Below, piece by piece: positions 47,249 through 56,280 of a DNA stretch of 64,000 nt; positions within the stretch are counted from its first letter, which is position 1; each line of letters starts with the position of its first letter. The notes under the pieces are model-generated. The model saw only the letters and a program-made list of their open reading frames with translations. It was not told where the DNA came from and searched no databases. The translations under genes and the position numbers were made by a program. The DNA is from Candidatus Dechloromonas phosphorivorans (GTDB taxonomy: Bacteria; Pseudomonadota; Gammaproteobacteria; Burkholderiales; Rhodocyclaceae): NCBI GenBank assembly GCA_016714975.1, contig JADKBR010000003.1:186001-250000 (forward strand), written 5' to 3'.

Positions 47249-47664
47249 CAGAAGGGCTTGAGGACTACAAGAAAGACGACGGCAAACAAGACCAGCACCG
47301 GCATCTCGTTGAAGAAACGGAACCAGACATGGCTCCTGGTGTTGCCGCCGGACTGGAAGGTCTTGAGGACACGCCCGCAATACCCGTGGTAGATCACCAG
47401 CAGGACGACCAGCGCGGTCTTGGTGTGCAACCAGCCACCGGAGAACCCGTAGCCGAACCACAGCCACAGCCCGGTTGCCACCGCCAGCACCCCGAGCGGG
47501 GTCATGAAGCGGTAAAGCTTGCCCGCCATCAGCAGCAGGCGCTCACGTTCGGCGCCACTGTCGGGTGGCACCATGGCCAGATTGACAAAAATTCGCGGCA
47601 GGTAGAAAAGCCCGGCGAACCAGGCGACAACCAGCGAAATATGCAGGGCCTTGAGGGTCAGCAT
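47248..47664 (-). CDS. HemJ/CopD-like membrane protein
   Basis: A 138-residue integral membrane protein with four predicted helices. LKALHISLVVAWFAGLFYLP carries a conserved histidine, and WLHTKTALVVLL the conserved lysine region, of the HemJ (protoporphyrinogen oxidase) family; many annotations call relatives CopD family. Probably a heme-pathway membrane enzyme. It overlaps the epimerase gene end by seven bases and the rlmL-like gene by one to three bases. Confidence 0.82.
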   Translation of the reverse strand: MLTLKALHISLVVAWFAGLFYLPRIFVNLAMVPPDSGAERERLLLMAGKLYRFMTPLGVLAVATGLWLWFGYGFSGGWLHTKTALVVLLVIYHGYCGRVLKTFQSGGNTRSHVWFRFFNEMPVLVLFAVVFLVVLKPF

Positions 47665-48542
47665 CCATCTTTCCTTTCCAGCGCGGCCCGGATCCCGTCG
47701 TCGATCGTCGGGAAGGCGAGCCGCAGTTTCAGTTCATCCTTCAGACGCCGATTGCCGATGCGCCGTGATTCGCGCATGAAGGACATCTGCATCGACGACA
47801 GGCGCTGCTCCCCCTCGGCACGCGAAATGCGCGGAGGAGGTGGGAGTTTGAAGGCAGCGGCCACGCGGTCAAAGTAGTCGGCCATCTTGAGGTCGGAATC
47901 ATCAACCACATTGTAGGCGCGGTTACTGCGCCCGTAACGCAGCGCCGCGATACAGGCGGCAGCCAGGTCGTCAGCGTGGATGTGATTGGTGAACACGTCG
48001 TCGGCGTCGATCAGCGCCGGCAGACCCTTGTGCAGCCGCTCCACCGGAAGGCGGTCGGCGGCGTAGATACCTGGCGCCCGCAGGATCGAGACAGTCACGC
48101 CGGTTCGCCGTCCCCAGGTGCGCAGGCAGGTTTCGGCATCAACCCGGCGGCCGGCGCGCGGGCTCTCGGCATTGACGCGGTGCGTCTCGTCGATGCGCGC
48201 CCCGCCACAATCCCCGTAAATGCCGGTGGTACTGATGTAGATCAGGCGGCGTGGTAGACTTTGGCCCTTGCCCAACGCCGCCAGCAGATTTCGGGTGCGC
48301 TGGTCGCGCTGCCCTTCACCCGGCGGTGGCGCCAGATGCAGCACGCAGTCGGCGAGGCCGGCCACGCGCCGCAGGCTGGCACGGTCATCCAGATCGGCCA
48401 GTACCGGCAGCGCGCCGGCAGCACGCCAGGCCGGCGCCCGGCCGGCATCACGCAGCAAGGCGTAAACGCGATAGCGGCGGGCAAGGCGGGAGAGAATGCG
48501 GCGGGCTACATCCCCGCTGCCGACAATCAGGATTTTTTGCAC
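47658..48542 (-). CDS. NAD-dependent epimerase/dehydratase-like protein
   Basis: About 294 residues with a GTG start that places VQKILIVGSGDVARRILSRL, a dinucleotide-binding fold start, at the N terminus. YISTTGIYGDCGGARIDE and the LRAPGIYAADRLPVERL region fit extended SDR proteins of the YeeZ/SDR-like type. It is not a classical Tyr-x-x-x-Lys enzyme in the visible motif, so activity is uncertain. The large frame upstream to 49694 is a shadow of the divergent reductase gene. Confidence 0.88.
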   Translation of the reverse strand: MQKILIVGSGDVARRILSRLARRYRVYALLRDAGRAPAWRAAGALPVLADLDDRASLRRVAGLADCVLHLAPPPGEGQRDQRTRNLLAALGKGQSLPRRLIYISTTGIYGDCGGARIDETHRVNAESPRAGRRVDAETCLRTWGRRTGVTVSILRAPGIYAADRLPVERLHKGLPALIDADDVFTNHIHADDLAAACIAALRYGRSNRAYNVVDDSDLKMADYFDRVAAAFKLPPPPRISRAEGEQRLSSMQMSFMRESRRIGNRRLKDELKLRLAFPTIDDGIRAALERKDGC

Positions 48543-48575
48543 GCCGGCATTGTAGCTGACGACCAAAGGGAAGAG

Positions 48576-49592
48576 ATGAGCCACCAGATCACTGTCCAGC
48601 CGAGCGGCCAACACTTTGTCGCCGAAGCCGACGAATCCATCCTCGACGCCGCGCTGCGTCAGGGCCTGACCCTGCCTTATGGCTGTCGCGATGGGGCCTG
48701 CGGTTCGTGCAAGGGAAAAGTGCTTGCCGGCAGCGTCGACCACGGCAAGGCCCAGCCAGCCGCCCTGAACGACGAAGACAAGGCCGCCGGATTGGCGCTT
48801 TTTTGCTGCGCGATGGCGCAGTCCGATCTGATGCTGGAATGCAGGCAGCTGGGTTCGGCAAGCGATATCCCGGTCAAAACGCTTCCCGCACGCATCGAGA
48901 AAATCGAGCGACTGGCCCCCGATGTCATGGCGATTCACCTCAAGCTGCCGGCCAGCGAACGCCTGCAGTTCCTCGCCGGACAATACATCGACATCCTGCT
49001 CAAGGACGGCAAGAGGCGCAGTTTCTCGCTGGCCAATGCACCACACGACGATGTCTTGCTGCAACTCCACATCCGGCACGTCGTCGGCGGCTCGTTCACC
49101 GATCAAGTCTTCTCGACAATGAAGCAGCGCGACATGCTGCGCTTCAGCGGCCCGCACGGCAGCTTCCACCTGCGTGAAGACTCCACGAAACCGCTGGTCC
49201 TGCTGGCCGGGGGCACCGGTTTCGCGCCGATCAAGGCCATCGTCGAACACGCCATCGCCGAAGATTGTGTGCGGCCGATGCACATCTACTGGGGTGCCCG
49301 GGCGCGGGTCGACCTCTATCAGAACGCCCTGCCCGAGCAATGGGCCGCGCAATACGCCCACATCAGCTACACTCCCGTCCTTTCCGAGCCGGCGGCCGAT
49401 GATCGCTGGACTGGGCGTACCGGGTTCGTGCATCAAGCGGTGCTGACTGACTTCCCGGATCTTTCCGGCCACCAGGTTTACGCCTGCGGGGCGCCGGCCA
49501 TGATCGACGCCGCGCTCCGCGACTTCTCTGCGCTGTGCAAGCTGCCGGAAGAAGAGTTTTTCGCCGACGCCTTTACCTACTCGACAGTCTGA
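48576..49592 (+). CDS. NAD(P)H-ferredoxin-type reductase (2Fe-2S, FAD)
   Basis: About 338 residues. An N-terminal plant-type ferredoxin domain has CRDGACGSCKGKV plus a fourth cysteine in ALFCCAMA, followed by an FAD domain (RRSFSLANAPHD) and NAD domain (LLAGGTGFAPIKAI, CGAPAMIDAA). The architecture is that of CDP-6-deoxy-3,4-glucoseen reductase/AscD and phenol hydroxylase reductases, widespread in betaproteobacteria, whose partners are usually unknown. The ATG at 48576 follows an AAGGGAAGAG ribosome-binding site. Divergent from the epimerase-like gene. Confidence 0.9.
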   Translation: MSHQITVQPSGQHFVAEADESILDAALRQGLTLPYGCRDGACGSCKGKVLAGSVDHGKAQPAALNDEDKAAGLALFCCAMAQSDLMLECRQLGSASDIPVKTLPARIEKIERLAPDVMAIHLKLPASERLQFLAGQYIDILLKDGKRRSFSLANAPHDDVLLQLHIRHVVGGSFTDQVFSTMKQRDMLRFSGPHGSFHLREDSTKPLVLLAGGTGFAPIKAIVEHAIAEDCVRPMHIYWGARARVDLYQNALPEQWAAQYAHISYTPVLSEPAADDRWTGRTGFVHQAVLTDFPDLSGHQVYACGAPAMIDAALRDFSALCKLPEEEFFADAFTYSTV

Positions 49593-49633
49593 TTTTGGCC
49601 CTTTTGGGCGGTTGACCGCAACAGGTCCGCGAT

Positions 49634-50266
49634 TCAGCGCTGCCAGGCGCAGCCCTTGAGTGTCTGGCCATTGAGGTTGACGGTCGCTGTCCACCCGAAA
49701 ACCGAATCGGCCATCGTGTCATGGCACAGCAGTTTCTCGAAAGTCACCGCCAGCCGATTGCCCCCGGTCGCAGTGTCGAAATGCGTCGCGGTACCCTCGC
49801 TTCTTGGCGGCACCGCAGTTACGCTGACATCCGCCTTGCCCTGGCGCTTGACCACGATCACTTCCTTGCCGACGGCGAGCAGCCATCCCGGTTCGTTGCC
49901 GGCGGCACGCCAGGATTCCTCGCTGCCGCCAGGCAGCTGACAGCGCCCCTCGGTACGCGCCTGATTGAGGCCCGAAGCCCGAATCATGCCGCCATCGACG
50001 ACCGCCATCAGCTCGACATAGAGCTTCTTGCCGACATCGAGACCGACGCTGTCAAGCGCCCTGGTCACCGAACGATCCGGCGAAACGTCCTCCATCATGG
50101 CGTAACTGCGATCACGACACGGCGAAAAAACCAGCTTGTCGGCGTGCTTCATCAGCTGGCCATAGGCAAGTTTAGGCGTGTTTTGCGCATGCTTGGCCTC
50201 CTCGGCCTGGAGCCCGCTGGCGCACAGCGCGGCACAAATCACGGCAAGGGAACAACGGAAGGTCAT
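49634..50266 (-). CDS. Exported protein of unknown function
   Basis: About 210 residues with signal peptide (MTFRCSLAVICAALCASGLQ A). Several cysteines (FSPCRDRSYAMM, GRCQLPGG, KLLCHDTMAD, KGCAWQR) could form disulphides. Resemblance to the COG3650/NlpE-like exported proteins is possible but weak. The start MTFRCSL is chosen because it begins a signal peptide; the frame to 50659 overlaps the HipA region. Confidence 0.7.
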   Translation of the reverse strand: MTFRCSLAVICAALCASGLQAEEAKHAQNTPKLAYGQLMKHADKLVFSPCRDRSYAMMEDVSPDRSVTRALDSVGLDVGKKLYVELMAVVDGGMIRASGLNQARTEGRCQLPGGSEESWRAAGNEPGWLLAVGKEVIVVKRQGKADVSVTAVPPRSEGTATHFDTATGGNRLAVTFEKLLCHDTMADSVFGWTATVNLNGQTLKGCAWQR

Positions 50267-50424
50267 GAGTGGGGCCTGTTGACGATGAGCAACACATTGT
50301 CGCCTGTCCGGGCGGCAAAAGGTTTGATCCAGCAGAAGAAGGAAGTGAAAACGATATCCGCGAGACCCCGGATAGCCGACGCCTCTCGCGCATGCTGCGC
50401 CTCCGCGCTTCTGCCATTCTCCCC

Positions 50425-51729
50425 TTATCGGGATTCGAGGTTCAACCGGTGGCTCGTGCGGATCCTGTCCCGCCAGCCGTCCGCCAGCCCCGTTGCCGCC
50501 GCGAACTCCGGCCAGCGCCGCACTGCCGCCGTGACCTGTTCGACGATCGTTTCGGCGCGGCCGCGCTTCATCAGCGCGGACTTGGCACAGGCCCGGAAAT
50601 CCTCCAGCGTGAAGTCGTCGCGCTTTCCGTTCAGGGTCATCTGGTGGGTGGAAGTCCACGCGCCCGACGGGTTGTAGCTGTAGGTCACGTCGAAGGCCGG
50701 CGCCAGCGACCAGCGGCCCTGCCTATCCATCAGGAAGGCGATGTTCTTTACATGGTCGTCCTGATTGCGGGCGACGATGTTGAAGACGATGCGCCGGAAC
50801 TGCTCCTCGACCGCCGCCATCGGCAGGCCAAGCTGGCGGATCGTCAGCAGCGCCTGTTCGTAGGCATAGGCGCCGGCCTGGTTGAAATCGAAATGCGCCA
50901 GCGCGCACAGCGACTGCATGTGCAGCTTTTCGCCGCCGGCCAGCCGGTCGAAGCGCCGGGTCATGAAGTGCCGGCGTCCGCCTTCCTCGAGCAAGCGGCA
51001 CTCGGCCATCGCGATGCCGGCCGCCTTCGCCATCAAGTGGTAGGCGTATTCGATGGCGCCATAGCCCTTCGGATCCTCGAGTTCCTTGTCCCGGTTGCCC
51101 GCGACGCCGTCGAATTTCAGCAACCAGTACTCGAACCCCTCGCCCGCCGCGATCTGCCCGGAACGCACCTCGTTCGTCTCGCGGTTCCACGCGATCACTG
51201 CCTTGGCTCGCGCGCCGCCGGCGGAGGTGCCGACCCTGAGAATGTCGTTCAACGCCTTCTCGCGAGCGGGTCCGGCAAAGGTCGCCTGGATTTCGTCGCG
51301 ATGCGTCAGAACATCGGACGCCAGCCGCACCAAGGCATCGATCCGCACCATGGTCGCCGTGCGCGGGCGCGGTCCCAGCACCGGCGCGAATTCGAGCGCC
51401 CCCATGCCGCGCGTGCCGGTGTAGCACAGGCGCTCGATGGCGCCGAAGCTCTCCGGCGCGCGCCCCTGCGTTGCCAGCCAGGCATCGATCAGGGCATTGC
51501 CGAACTTGTCCGGCAGCGAATCGGCCAGCAGCCCCGGCAGGCCGTGAAAGGTGTTGCGCGACAGCACGGGAAACTCATAGACGCGGTCGCTCAGCGGCAT
51601 CACCAGCGGCGAAAGCTCGATTCCACTGGCGGCGAACCTGGGGTCGTACTGAAAGGCGGCATGGTCGCGCCCCTCCTCCACCGTGACCGCCCCGATGGTC
51701 CGCCCCCAGAGCCGGACCCTGGCAATCAT
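50425..51729 (-). CDS. HipA-like toxin kinase
   Basis: A 434-residue protein kinase-like toxin. NSLPDKFGN-like DSLPDKFGNALID in the N-terminal part, RVGTSAGGARAKA (the flexible phosphate-binding loop region) and the catalytic NQDDHVKNIAFLMD with DVTYSYN downstream match HipA. HipA phosphorylates targets such as glutamyl-tRNA synthetase and causes growth arrest; the target here is unknown. It overlaps the HipB-like gene by four bases. Confidence 0.92.
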   Translation of the reverse strand: MIARVRLWGRTIGAVTVEEGRDHAAFQYDPRFAASGIELSPLVMPLSDRVYEFPVLSRNTFHGLPGLLADSLPDKFGNALIDAWLATQGRAPESFGAIERLCYTGTRGMGALEFAPVLGPRPRTATMVRIDALVRLASDVLTHRDEIQATFAGPAREKALNDILRVGTSAGGARAKAVIAWNRETNEVRSGQIAAGEGFEYWLLKFDGVAGNRDKELEDPKGYGAIEYAYHLMAKAAGIAMAECRLLEEGGRRHFMTRRFDRLAGGEKLHMQSLCALAHFDFNQAGAYAYEQALLTIRQLGLPMAAVEEQFRRIVFNIVARNQDDHVKNIAFLMDRQGRWSLAPAFDVTYSYNPSGAWTSTHQMTLNGKRDDFTLEDFRACAKSALMKRGRAETIVEQVTAAVRRWPEFAAATGLADGWRDRIRTSHRLNLESR

Positions 51730-52079
51730 GACCCATCACCCCAGGTCCATTTCTTCGCTGCCGCGACCGACGCCTTGCGGCCCGTCGCCCGCTGCCGCTT
51801 GCGGCCCTGTAGCCGCAGTTGCGCCATCGGACCGGCCGCGCCTTCGGGAACCAGCGCATCAAGCCGCTCGAGCAGGCCGAGCGCCCGGCAGACCCGGACA
51901 AACCCGGACAACTGCGTTGCCGCCTGGCCCGATTCCAGGCGCTCGACCGTGCGCTTGGCGACACCAGCCTCCTCGGCCAGTGCCGCCTGAGTCAGGTTGC
52001 GCTCCAGCCGGACTCCCGCCAGCCGTTCACCCAGTTCCTGGAGAATGGCTTCGCTGGCCAGTGTCGTTTCGATCTTCAT
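51726..52079 (-). CDS. HipB-like antitoxin/repressor
   Basis: A 117-residue protein with an XRE helix-turn-helix at about 18-68 (LTQAALAEEAGVAKRTVERL) and a basic, flexible C terminus (RLQGRKRQRATGRKA). It would bind its own promoter and hold HipA inactive. The overlap with hipA (ATGA) and the palindrome upstream support the pairing. Confidence 0.9.
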   Translation of the reverse strand: MKIETTLASEAILQELGERLAGVRLERNLTQAALAEEAGVAKRTVERLESGQAATQLSGFVRVCRALGLLERLDALVPEGAAGPMAQLRLQGRKRQRATGRKASVAAAKKWTWGDGS

Positions 52080-52093
52080 AAAGCGTCACTTTA

Positions 52094-52139
52094 GGCGAAT
52101 TATTGAAATATCGCAATCTTGTTCGCCATATTCGGCGAA
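52094..52139. promoter_or_regulatory. Operator of the HipBA-like operon
   Basis: A 6-bp inverted repeat TTCGCC-N6-GGCGAA at 52122-52139, with a third GGCGAA copy at 52094-52099. Its half-sites flank a likely minus-strand promoter (TTGCGA -35, TAAAGT -10), 15-60 bases before the HipB start. Confidence 0.65.
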
Positions 52140-52208
52140 TTCAACCGACACGATTTTGCATCCGGGGACGCGGTTAACACCAGACCATCCCCGGATAGGC
52201 GGCCACGT

Positions 52209-52239
52209 AAAAAGGGCGATCCGCCTGCGGACCGCCCTT
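52209..52239 (-). terminator. Terminator after phaC
   Basis: Stem AAGGGCG / CGCCCTT around a 14-base loop that itself can pair, followed by TTTTTAC on the minus strand, 26 bases past the phaC stop. Confidence 0.8.
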
Positions 52240-52264
52240 GCACCACGCCATCGGCTGCTGTCGA

Positions 52265-54004
52265 TCAGGTGGCTTTCGCCTTGACGTAGCGGCCCGGCGC
52301 CGGTTCGATCTCCCTGTAGGTCGCGTTGCCCGGCTTCCTCGGCGCGGCGATCTTCCTGCCGCTGCGCTCGCCCAGCCATTCGGCCCAGTGCGGCCACCAG
52401 CTGCCCTTCTGCTCGACAGAGCCATCCAGCCACTCCTCGGCGGTCAGCGTTTCTTCGCTGTCGTTCACCCAATAGCTGCGACGGTTCTTGGACGCCGGGT
52501 TGATGGAACCGGCAATGTGGCCGCTGGCGGCCAGGGCGAAGGTGCTGGGGCCACCCAGTATCTTCCGCGACAGGTACGCGGCGTGCCACAGCACCAAGTG
52601 ATCCTCGCGTGCGGCCATGATGTACGACGGCACGTTGATCTTGCCCAGATCGATCTTCTGACCCAGCATTTCCAGTTTGCCCGGCACGCGCAGAGCGTTG
52701 TTCAGATACATGTTGCGCAGATACCAGGTGAAACACGGCCCCGGCAGATTCGTGCTGTCGGAGTTCCAGTAAAGCAGGTCGAACGGCTTCGGAGTGTTGC
52801 CCTTCAGATAATTGCCGACCACATACTGCCAGATCAGGTCGTTGGAACGCAGCGCCGAGAACACTGCCGCCAGCTCACGGCCGTGCATGACGCCGCCTTT
52901 GCCGATCTTGGCCTCATATGCCGCGACACCGGCTTCGGTCAGCAGGGAGCCGATTTCGCCAGGCTCGGAATAATCGAGCAGCGATGTCATCAGGGTCAGG
53001 CTCTCCACCGGATCTTCGCCGCGCGCCTTGAGCAAGGCCAGCGCCGAACAAATCATCGGACCGCCGATACAGAAGCCGAGGACGTTGGGCTTGGCCACGC
53101 CGGTGATCTCGCGCACGACGCGCAGCGCCGTCAGCGGACCCATCTCCAGGTAATCCTCCCAGGTGATCCTGGCCTGCTCCTCGGTGGCGCTGCGCCAAGA
53201 AACGAGAAATACCGTGAAGCCCTGTTCGACGGCATAAGCGACAAACGAATTCTCCGGTTGCAGGTCCATCAGGTAAAACTTGTTGATGAACGGCGGGAAA
53301 ATCAGCAGGGGCCGTTCCGCCACCTTGTCGGTGGTCGGGGTGTACTGGATCAACTGGATCAATTCGTTTTCGTATACGACCGAGCCGGGCGTCGTCGCGA
53401 TGTTCGTGCCGATCTCGAACGCCGCCTCGTCGGTCATCGAGATGCGGCCCTTCTGCAGATCCTCCAGCATGTTCTTGAGGCCGTTGGTAATGCTCTCGCC
53501 CTTGGTCTCGACCGCGGTCTTGATGAATTCCGGGTTGGTCGCGGCAAAGTTGGACGGCGCCATGGCCTCCACCAGCAACCGGGTCACGAACTGCATCCTT
53601 GTCTTGTTGGGTCCGTCCTCGATCGGCGCTGTCTCGGCCGCCTTGGTCAAGAATGTGGAGTTGAGCAGGTAAGCCTGGCGCAGATAATCGAAAACCGGGT
53701 TTTCCGCCCACTCCGGGGCGCTGAAGCGGCGATCGCCCGGTTCCGGCTTCACCAGTGGCTCGGCTGCCTCGCCCTGCTTGCGCTGCAGCATCGACTGCCA
53801 CAACTGGGCGTGCTGGGCAGCGAACTCCTGCTGCATCTTGGCGAACGGCTCGAGATCGGGCATCGGCATCGCAGGGGGGCTTCCCGCTGCGGGGGACCCC
53901 GACTGCTGCTTGGTAAGAAAATCCATATAGGCCTTGGTCATCGACTGACCGGCCTGCATCATCTGCTGAAAGACATCCTTGGTTTGATCTGGCGGAACAG
54001 ACAT
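52265..54004 (-). CDS. phaC: Class I poly(3-hydroxyalkanoate) synthase
   Basis: About 579 residues. It polymerises (R)-3-hydroxyacyl-CoA into PHA granules. The lipase-like box GFCIGG places the nucleophile C312, with the aspartate in IMAAREDHLVLW and histidine in ALAASGHIAGSIN. The start is MSVPPDQTKD at 54004, behind GGAGG; the longer frame overlaps a pseudogene. No phaA, phaB or phasin is in the window. Confidence 0.96.
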   Translation of the reverse strand: MSVPPDQTKDVFQQMMQAGQSMTKAYMDFLTKQQSGSPAAGSPPAMPMPDLEPFAKMQQEFAAQHAQLWQSMLQRKQGEAAEPLVKPEPGDRRFSAPEWAENPVFDYLRQAYLLNSTFLTKAAETAPIEDGPNKTRMQFVTRLLVEAMAPSNFAATNPEFIKTAVETKGESITNGLKNMLEDLQKGRISMTDEAAFEIGTNIATTPGSVVYENELIQLIQYTPTTDKVAERPLLIFPPFINKFYLMDLQPENSFVAYAVEQGFTVFLVSWRSATEEQARITWEDYLEMGPLTALRVVREITGVAKPNVLGFCIGGPMICSALALLKARGEDPVESLTLMTSLLDYSEPGEIGSLLTEAGVAAYEAKIGKGGVMHGRELAAVFSALRSNDLIWQYVVGNYLKGNTPKPFDLLYWNSDSTNLPGPCFTWYLRNMYLNNALRVPGKLEMLGQKIDLGKINVPSYIMAAREDHLVLWHAAYLSRKILGGPSTFALAASGHIAGSINPASKNRRSYWVNDSEETLTAEEWLDGSVEQKGSWWPHWAEWLGERSGRKIAAPRKPGNATYREIEPAPGRYVKAKAT

Positions 54005-54138
54005 GGGAATAGCCTCCTCATTGTGGTCATCGCGAAAAGCGGGCACATCATGAACCCGACCGGAGCTATTCTGCGGCAATTCGCGCACCGCGCATAGGGG
54101 AGGCAGAGGGCCGAGGAGCCCCGCGGAACCCTGCTCCG

Positions 54139-54567
54139 AACCTCCACCCTGCCCAGAACGTGGATAGCGCACCGGTCGGTAACGTTATCAGCGGACCGTT
54201 CCAGAACAACACGAACCTGAACTACGGGCCGGAAAACGGGACGCAAGACATCCTCAACATCCAGCCGGTGATTCCCGTTTCGGTTAGTGGCGAGTGGAAC
54301 ATCATCACCCGTGCCATCGTGCCGATGATCTCGATGCCGGCACTCTACCCGGGCGACGACCGTACCAACGGCATCGGCGGGTCGTACAACAACGCCCTGA
54401 TCCGGCCCTTCCTGAATTACGACTTTGCCGGCGGAATCGGCAAGGTATTCCACCTCGGCAAGCTGCCGGTGAACACGCAGTTTTCCGCCTGCTACAATGT
54501 AGTCACCCCGGACAACGGGCCAGACTGACAGATTCGCACGCAGGTGGAGTTCATGTTCCCGAAATAA
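54139..54567 (+). pseudogene. Remnant of an outer-membrane transport-like protein
   Basis: The frame covering GNVISGPFQNNTNLNYGPEN then DILNIQPVIPVSVSG, WNIITRAIVPMISMPALYP and a C-terminal IRPFLNYDFAGGIGKVF region resembles exported beta-barrel proteins of the phenol/aromatic-uptake type. The signal-peptide start is missing, about 100 internal residues appear lost between NGIGG and SYNNAL, and a TGA at 54526-54528 interrupts the C terminus: read through, it continues QIRTQVEFMFPK and ends at TAA 54565. A TGG to TGA change would explain it (GPDW). Confidence 0.7.
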
Positions 54568-54605
54568 GGCGGCTCTGCTCGCCCTACCCCACTGGAGATC
54601 CGCGG

Positions 54606-56234
54606 ATGAATGCGCACGCACACGGAGCAGAGGATGCACCCTTCGACTACGACTGGCTAGTCGTCGGTTCAGGTTTCGGCGGCAGCGTCTCGGCTCTGCG
54701 CCTGGCGGAAAAAGGTTACAAGGTCGGCGTTCTTGAATGCGGGCGGCGCTTTGCCGACAAGGATTTCGCCGCCTCGGGCTGGCAGCTCGGCCGCTTCCTC
54801 TGGGCGCCCTTCCTCGGCCTGAAGGGCATCTTCCGGCTGACGCCGTTCAAGGACGTATTCATCGCCAACGGTTCCGGTGTCGGCGGCGGCAGCCTGGTCT
54901 ATGCCAACACGCTCTATCGCGCCAAGCCGGAGTTTTTCGCCAATAAGCAGTGGCGCGACATCGCCGACTGGCAGACCGCCCTGCAGCCGCATTACGACAC
55001 CGCCGAACGGATGCTGGGTGTGCAGACCGTGCCCTTCGATTCAGCCAATCAGCAATTGCTGCGCGAAGTCGCCCGCCACTACGGCACCGAAGACAGCTTC
55101 ACGCGCACGCCCTGCGCGGTTTTCTTCGGCGAGGCTGGCAAGGAGGTCGCCGATCCCTATTTCGGCGGCGAAGGCCCTGAGCGAACAGGCTGCACCCGCT
55201 GCGGCGCCTGCTGCGTCGGCTGCCGCGTCGGCGCCAAGAACACGCTGGTCAAGAACTATCTGTGGTTCGCCGAGAAGAAGGGTGTGGAGATTCACCCCGA
55301 GCATCTGGTGGCGGACATCAAGCCCATCGGCGCGGCTGACGGCGGCGACGGCTACCTGATCACCACCGAGCGCCCGGGCGCCTGGTTCTTCAAGGACCGC
55401 AAGCAGTTCACCGCGCGCGGCGTGGTGATTGCCGCCGGGACGCTGGGCAGCAACGTTCTGCTCGCCAACCTCAAGCACGGCGGCTCGCTGCCCGGGATCA
55501 GCGACCGTCTCGGTGAACTGGTGCGCACCAACAGCGAGTCGATCCTCACCGTGCGTCTGCCGGAAGACCGTGGCACCTGGAACGACGTTGCCATCAGCAG
55601 CAGCATCCACGTCGATGCCGATACCCATATCGAATTTGTCACCTACGGTCGCCGCGGCGATTTCATGTCCCTGCTCTACACCAGCCTGGTCGGCGAAGGA
55701 ACACGACTGACGCGGCCGCTGATGTGGTTGGGAGGCATGCTCCGCCATCCGCTGCGTGGCATCAAGACTTTCTGGCCGGTCGGCTGGAGCAAATGCTCGG
55801 TCATGTTCCTGGTCATGCAGGCGCTCGACAATGCCATTGCACTGCGGGCGAAGAAGCGTTGGTTCCGGCGCGGCTATACGCTGAGCACCGAGCAGCACGC
55901 GGACAAACCCAATCCTACTTTCATTGCCGCGGGCAATGCCGCCGCCGCCTGGCTGGCACAACATACCGGCGGCATCGCGCAAAGCATGATCCTCGAAGCC
56001 GCGGCCAACATCCCGACCACCGCCCACCTGCTTGGCGGCGCGGTGATCGCCAGGGATGCCGGCAGCGGCGTCGTAGACGACCAGCTACGGGTCTTCGGCT
56101 ACCGCAATCTGCTGGTCTGTGACGGTGCGGCGATGCCGGCCAATCCGGGGGTCAATCCGTCACTGACCATCACGGCACTGGCCGAGCATGCGATGGCGCA
56201 TATTCCTCTAGCCAGCGCTGCATCAACTGCGTAG
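54606..56234 (+). CDS. GMC-type FAD oxidoreductase, cholesterol-oxidase-like
   Basis: About 542 residues. The FAD-binding motif is VVGSGFGGSVSALRLAEKG near residues 19-37; NGSGVGGGSLVYAN is typical of GMC proteins. A cysteine group in CTRCGACCVGCRVGAKNTLV resembles the analogous region of cholesterol oxidase-like enzymes and might bind an iron-sulphur cluster. The ending NLLVCDGAAMPANPGVNPSL matches the family C terminus. Substrate unknown; the neighbouring sulfatase-like gene suggests alcohol/alkyl metabolism, which is inference. Confidence 0.9.
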   Translation: MNAHAHGAEDAPFDYDWLVVGSGFGGSVSALRLAEKGYKVGVLECGRRFADKDFAASGWQLGRFLWAPFLGLKGIFRLTPFKDVFIANGSGVGGGSLVYANTLYRAKPEFFANKQWRDIADWQTALQPHYDTAERMLGVQTVPFDSANQQLLREVARHYGTEDSFTRTPCAVFFGEAGKEVADPYFGGEGPERTGCTRCGACCVGCRVGAKNTLVKNYLWFAEKKGVEIHPEHLVADIKPIGAADGGDGYLITTERPGAWFFKDRKQFTARGVVIAAGTLGSNVLLANLKHGGSLPGISDRLGELVRTNSESILTVRLPEDRGTWNDVAISSSIHVDADTHIEFVTYGRRGDFMSLLYTSLVGEGTRLTRPLMWLGGMLRHPLRGIKTFWPVGWSKCSVMFLVMQALDNAIALRAKKRWFRRGYTLSTEQHADKPNPTFIAAGNAAAAWLAQHTGGIAQSMILEAAANIPTTAHLLGGAVIARDAGSGVVDDQLRVFGYRNLLVCDGAAMPANPGVNPSLTITALAEHAMAHIPLASAASTA

Positions 56235-56280
56235 TCTTTGCAGTCGGCGCCCAATGCGAATAACCCTGAAGGAGACCCCA

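Noticed and set aside
47658..49694. 678-codon minus-strand frame read as one protein
   Set aside because: Only the part from 48542 downward has epimerase similarity; the upper part is antisense to the well-supported reductase gene at 48576-49592.
52238..54097. A 619-codon plus-strand open frame
   Set aside because: It mirrors phaC, whose catalytic motifs are intact on the other strand.
54526..54528. TGA as a selenocysteine codon
   Set aside because: No cysteine or redox motif surrounds it and no hairpin of SECIS form was seen right after; a lost tryptophan codon fits better.
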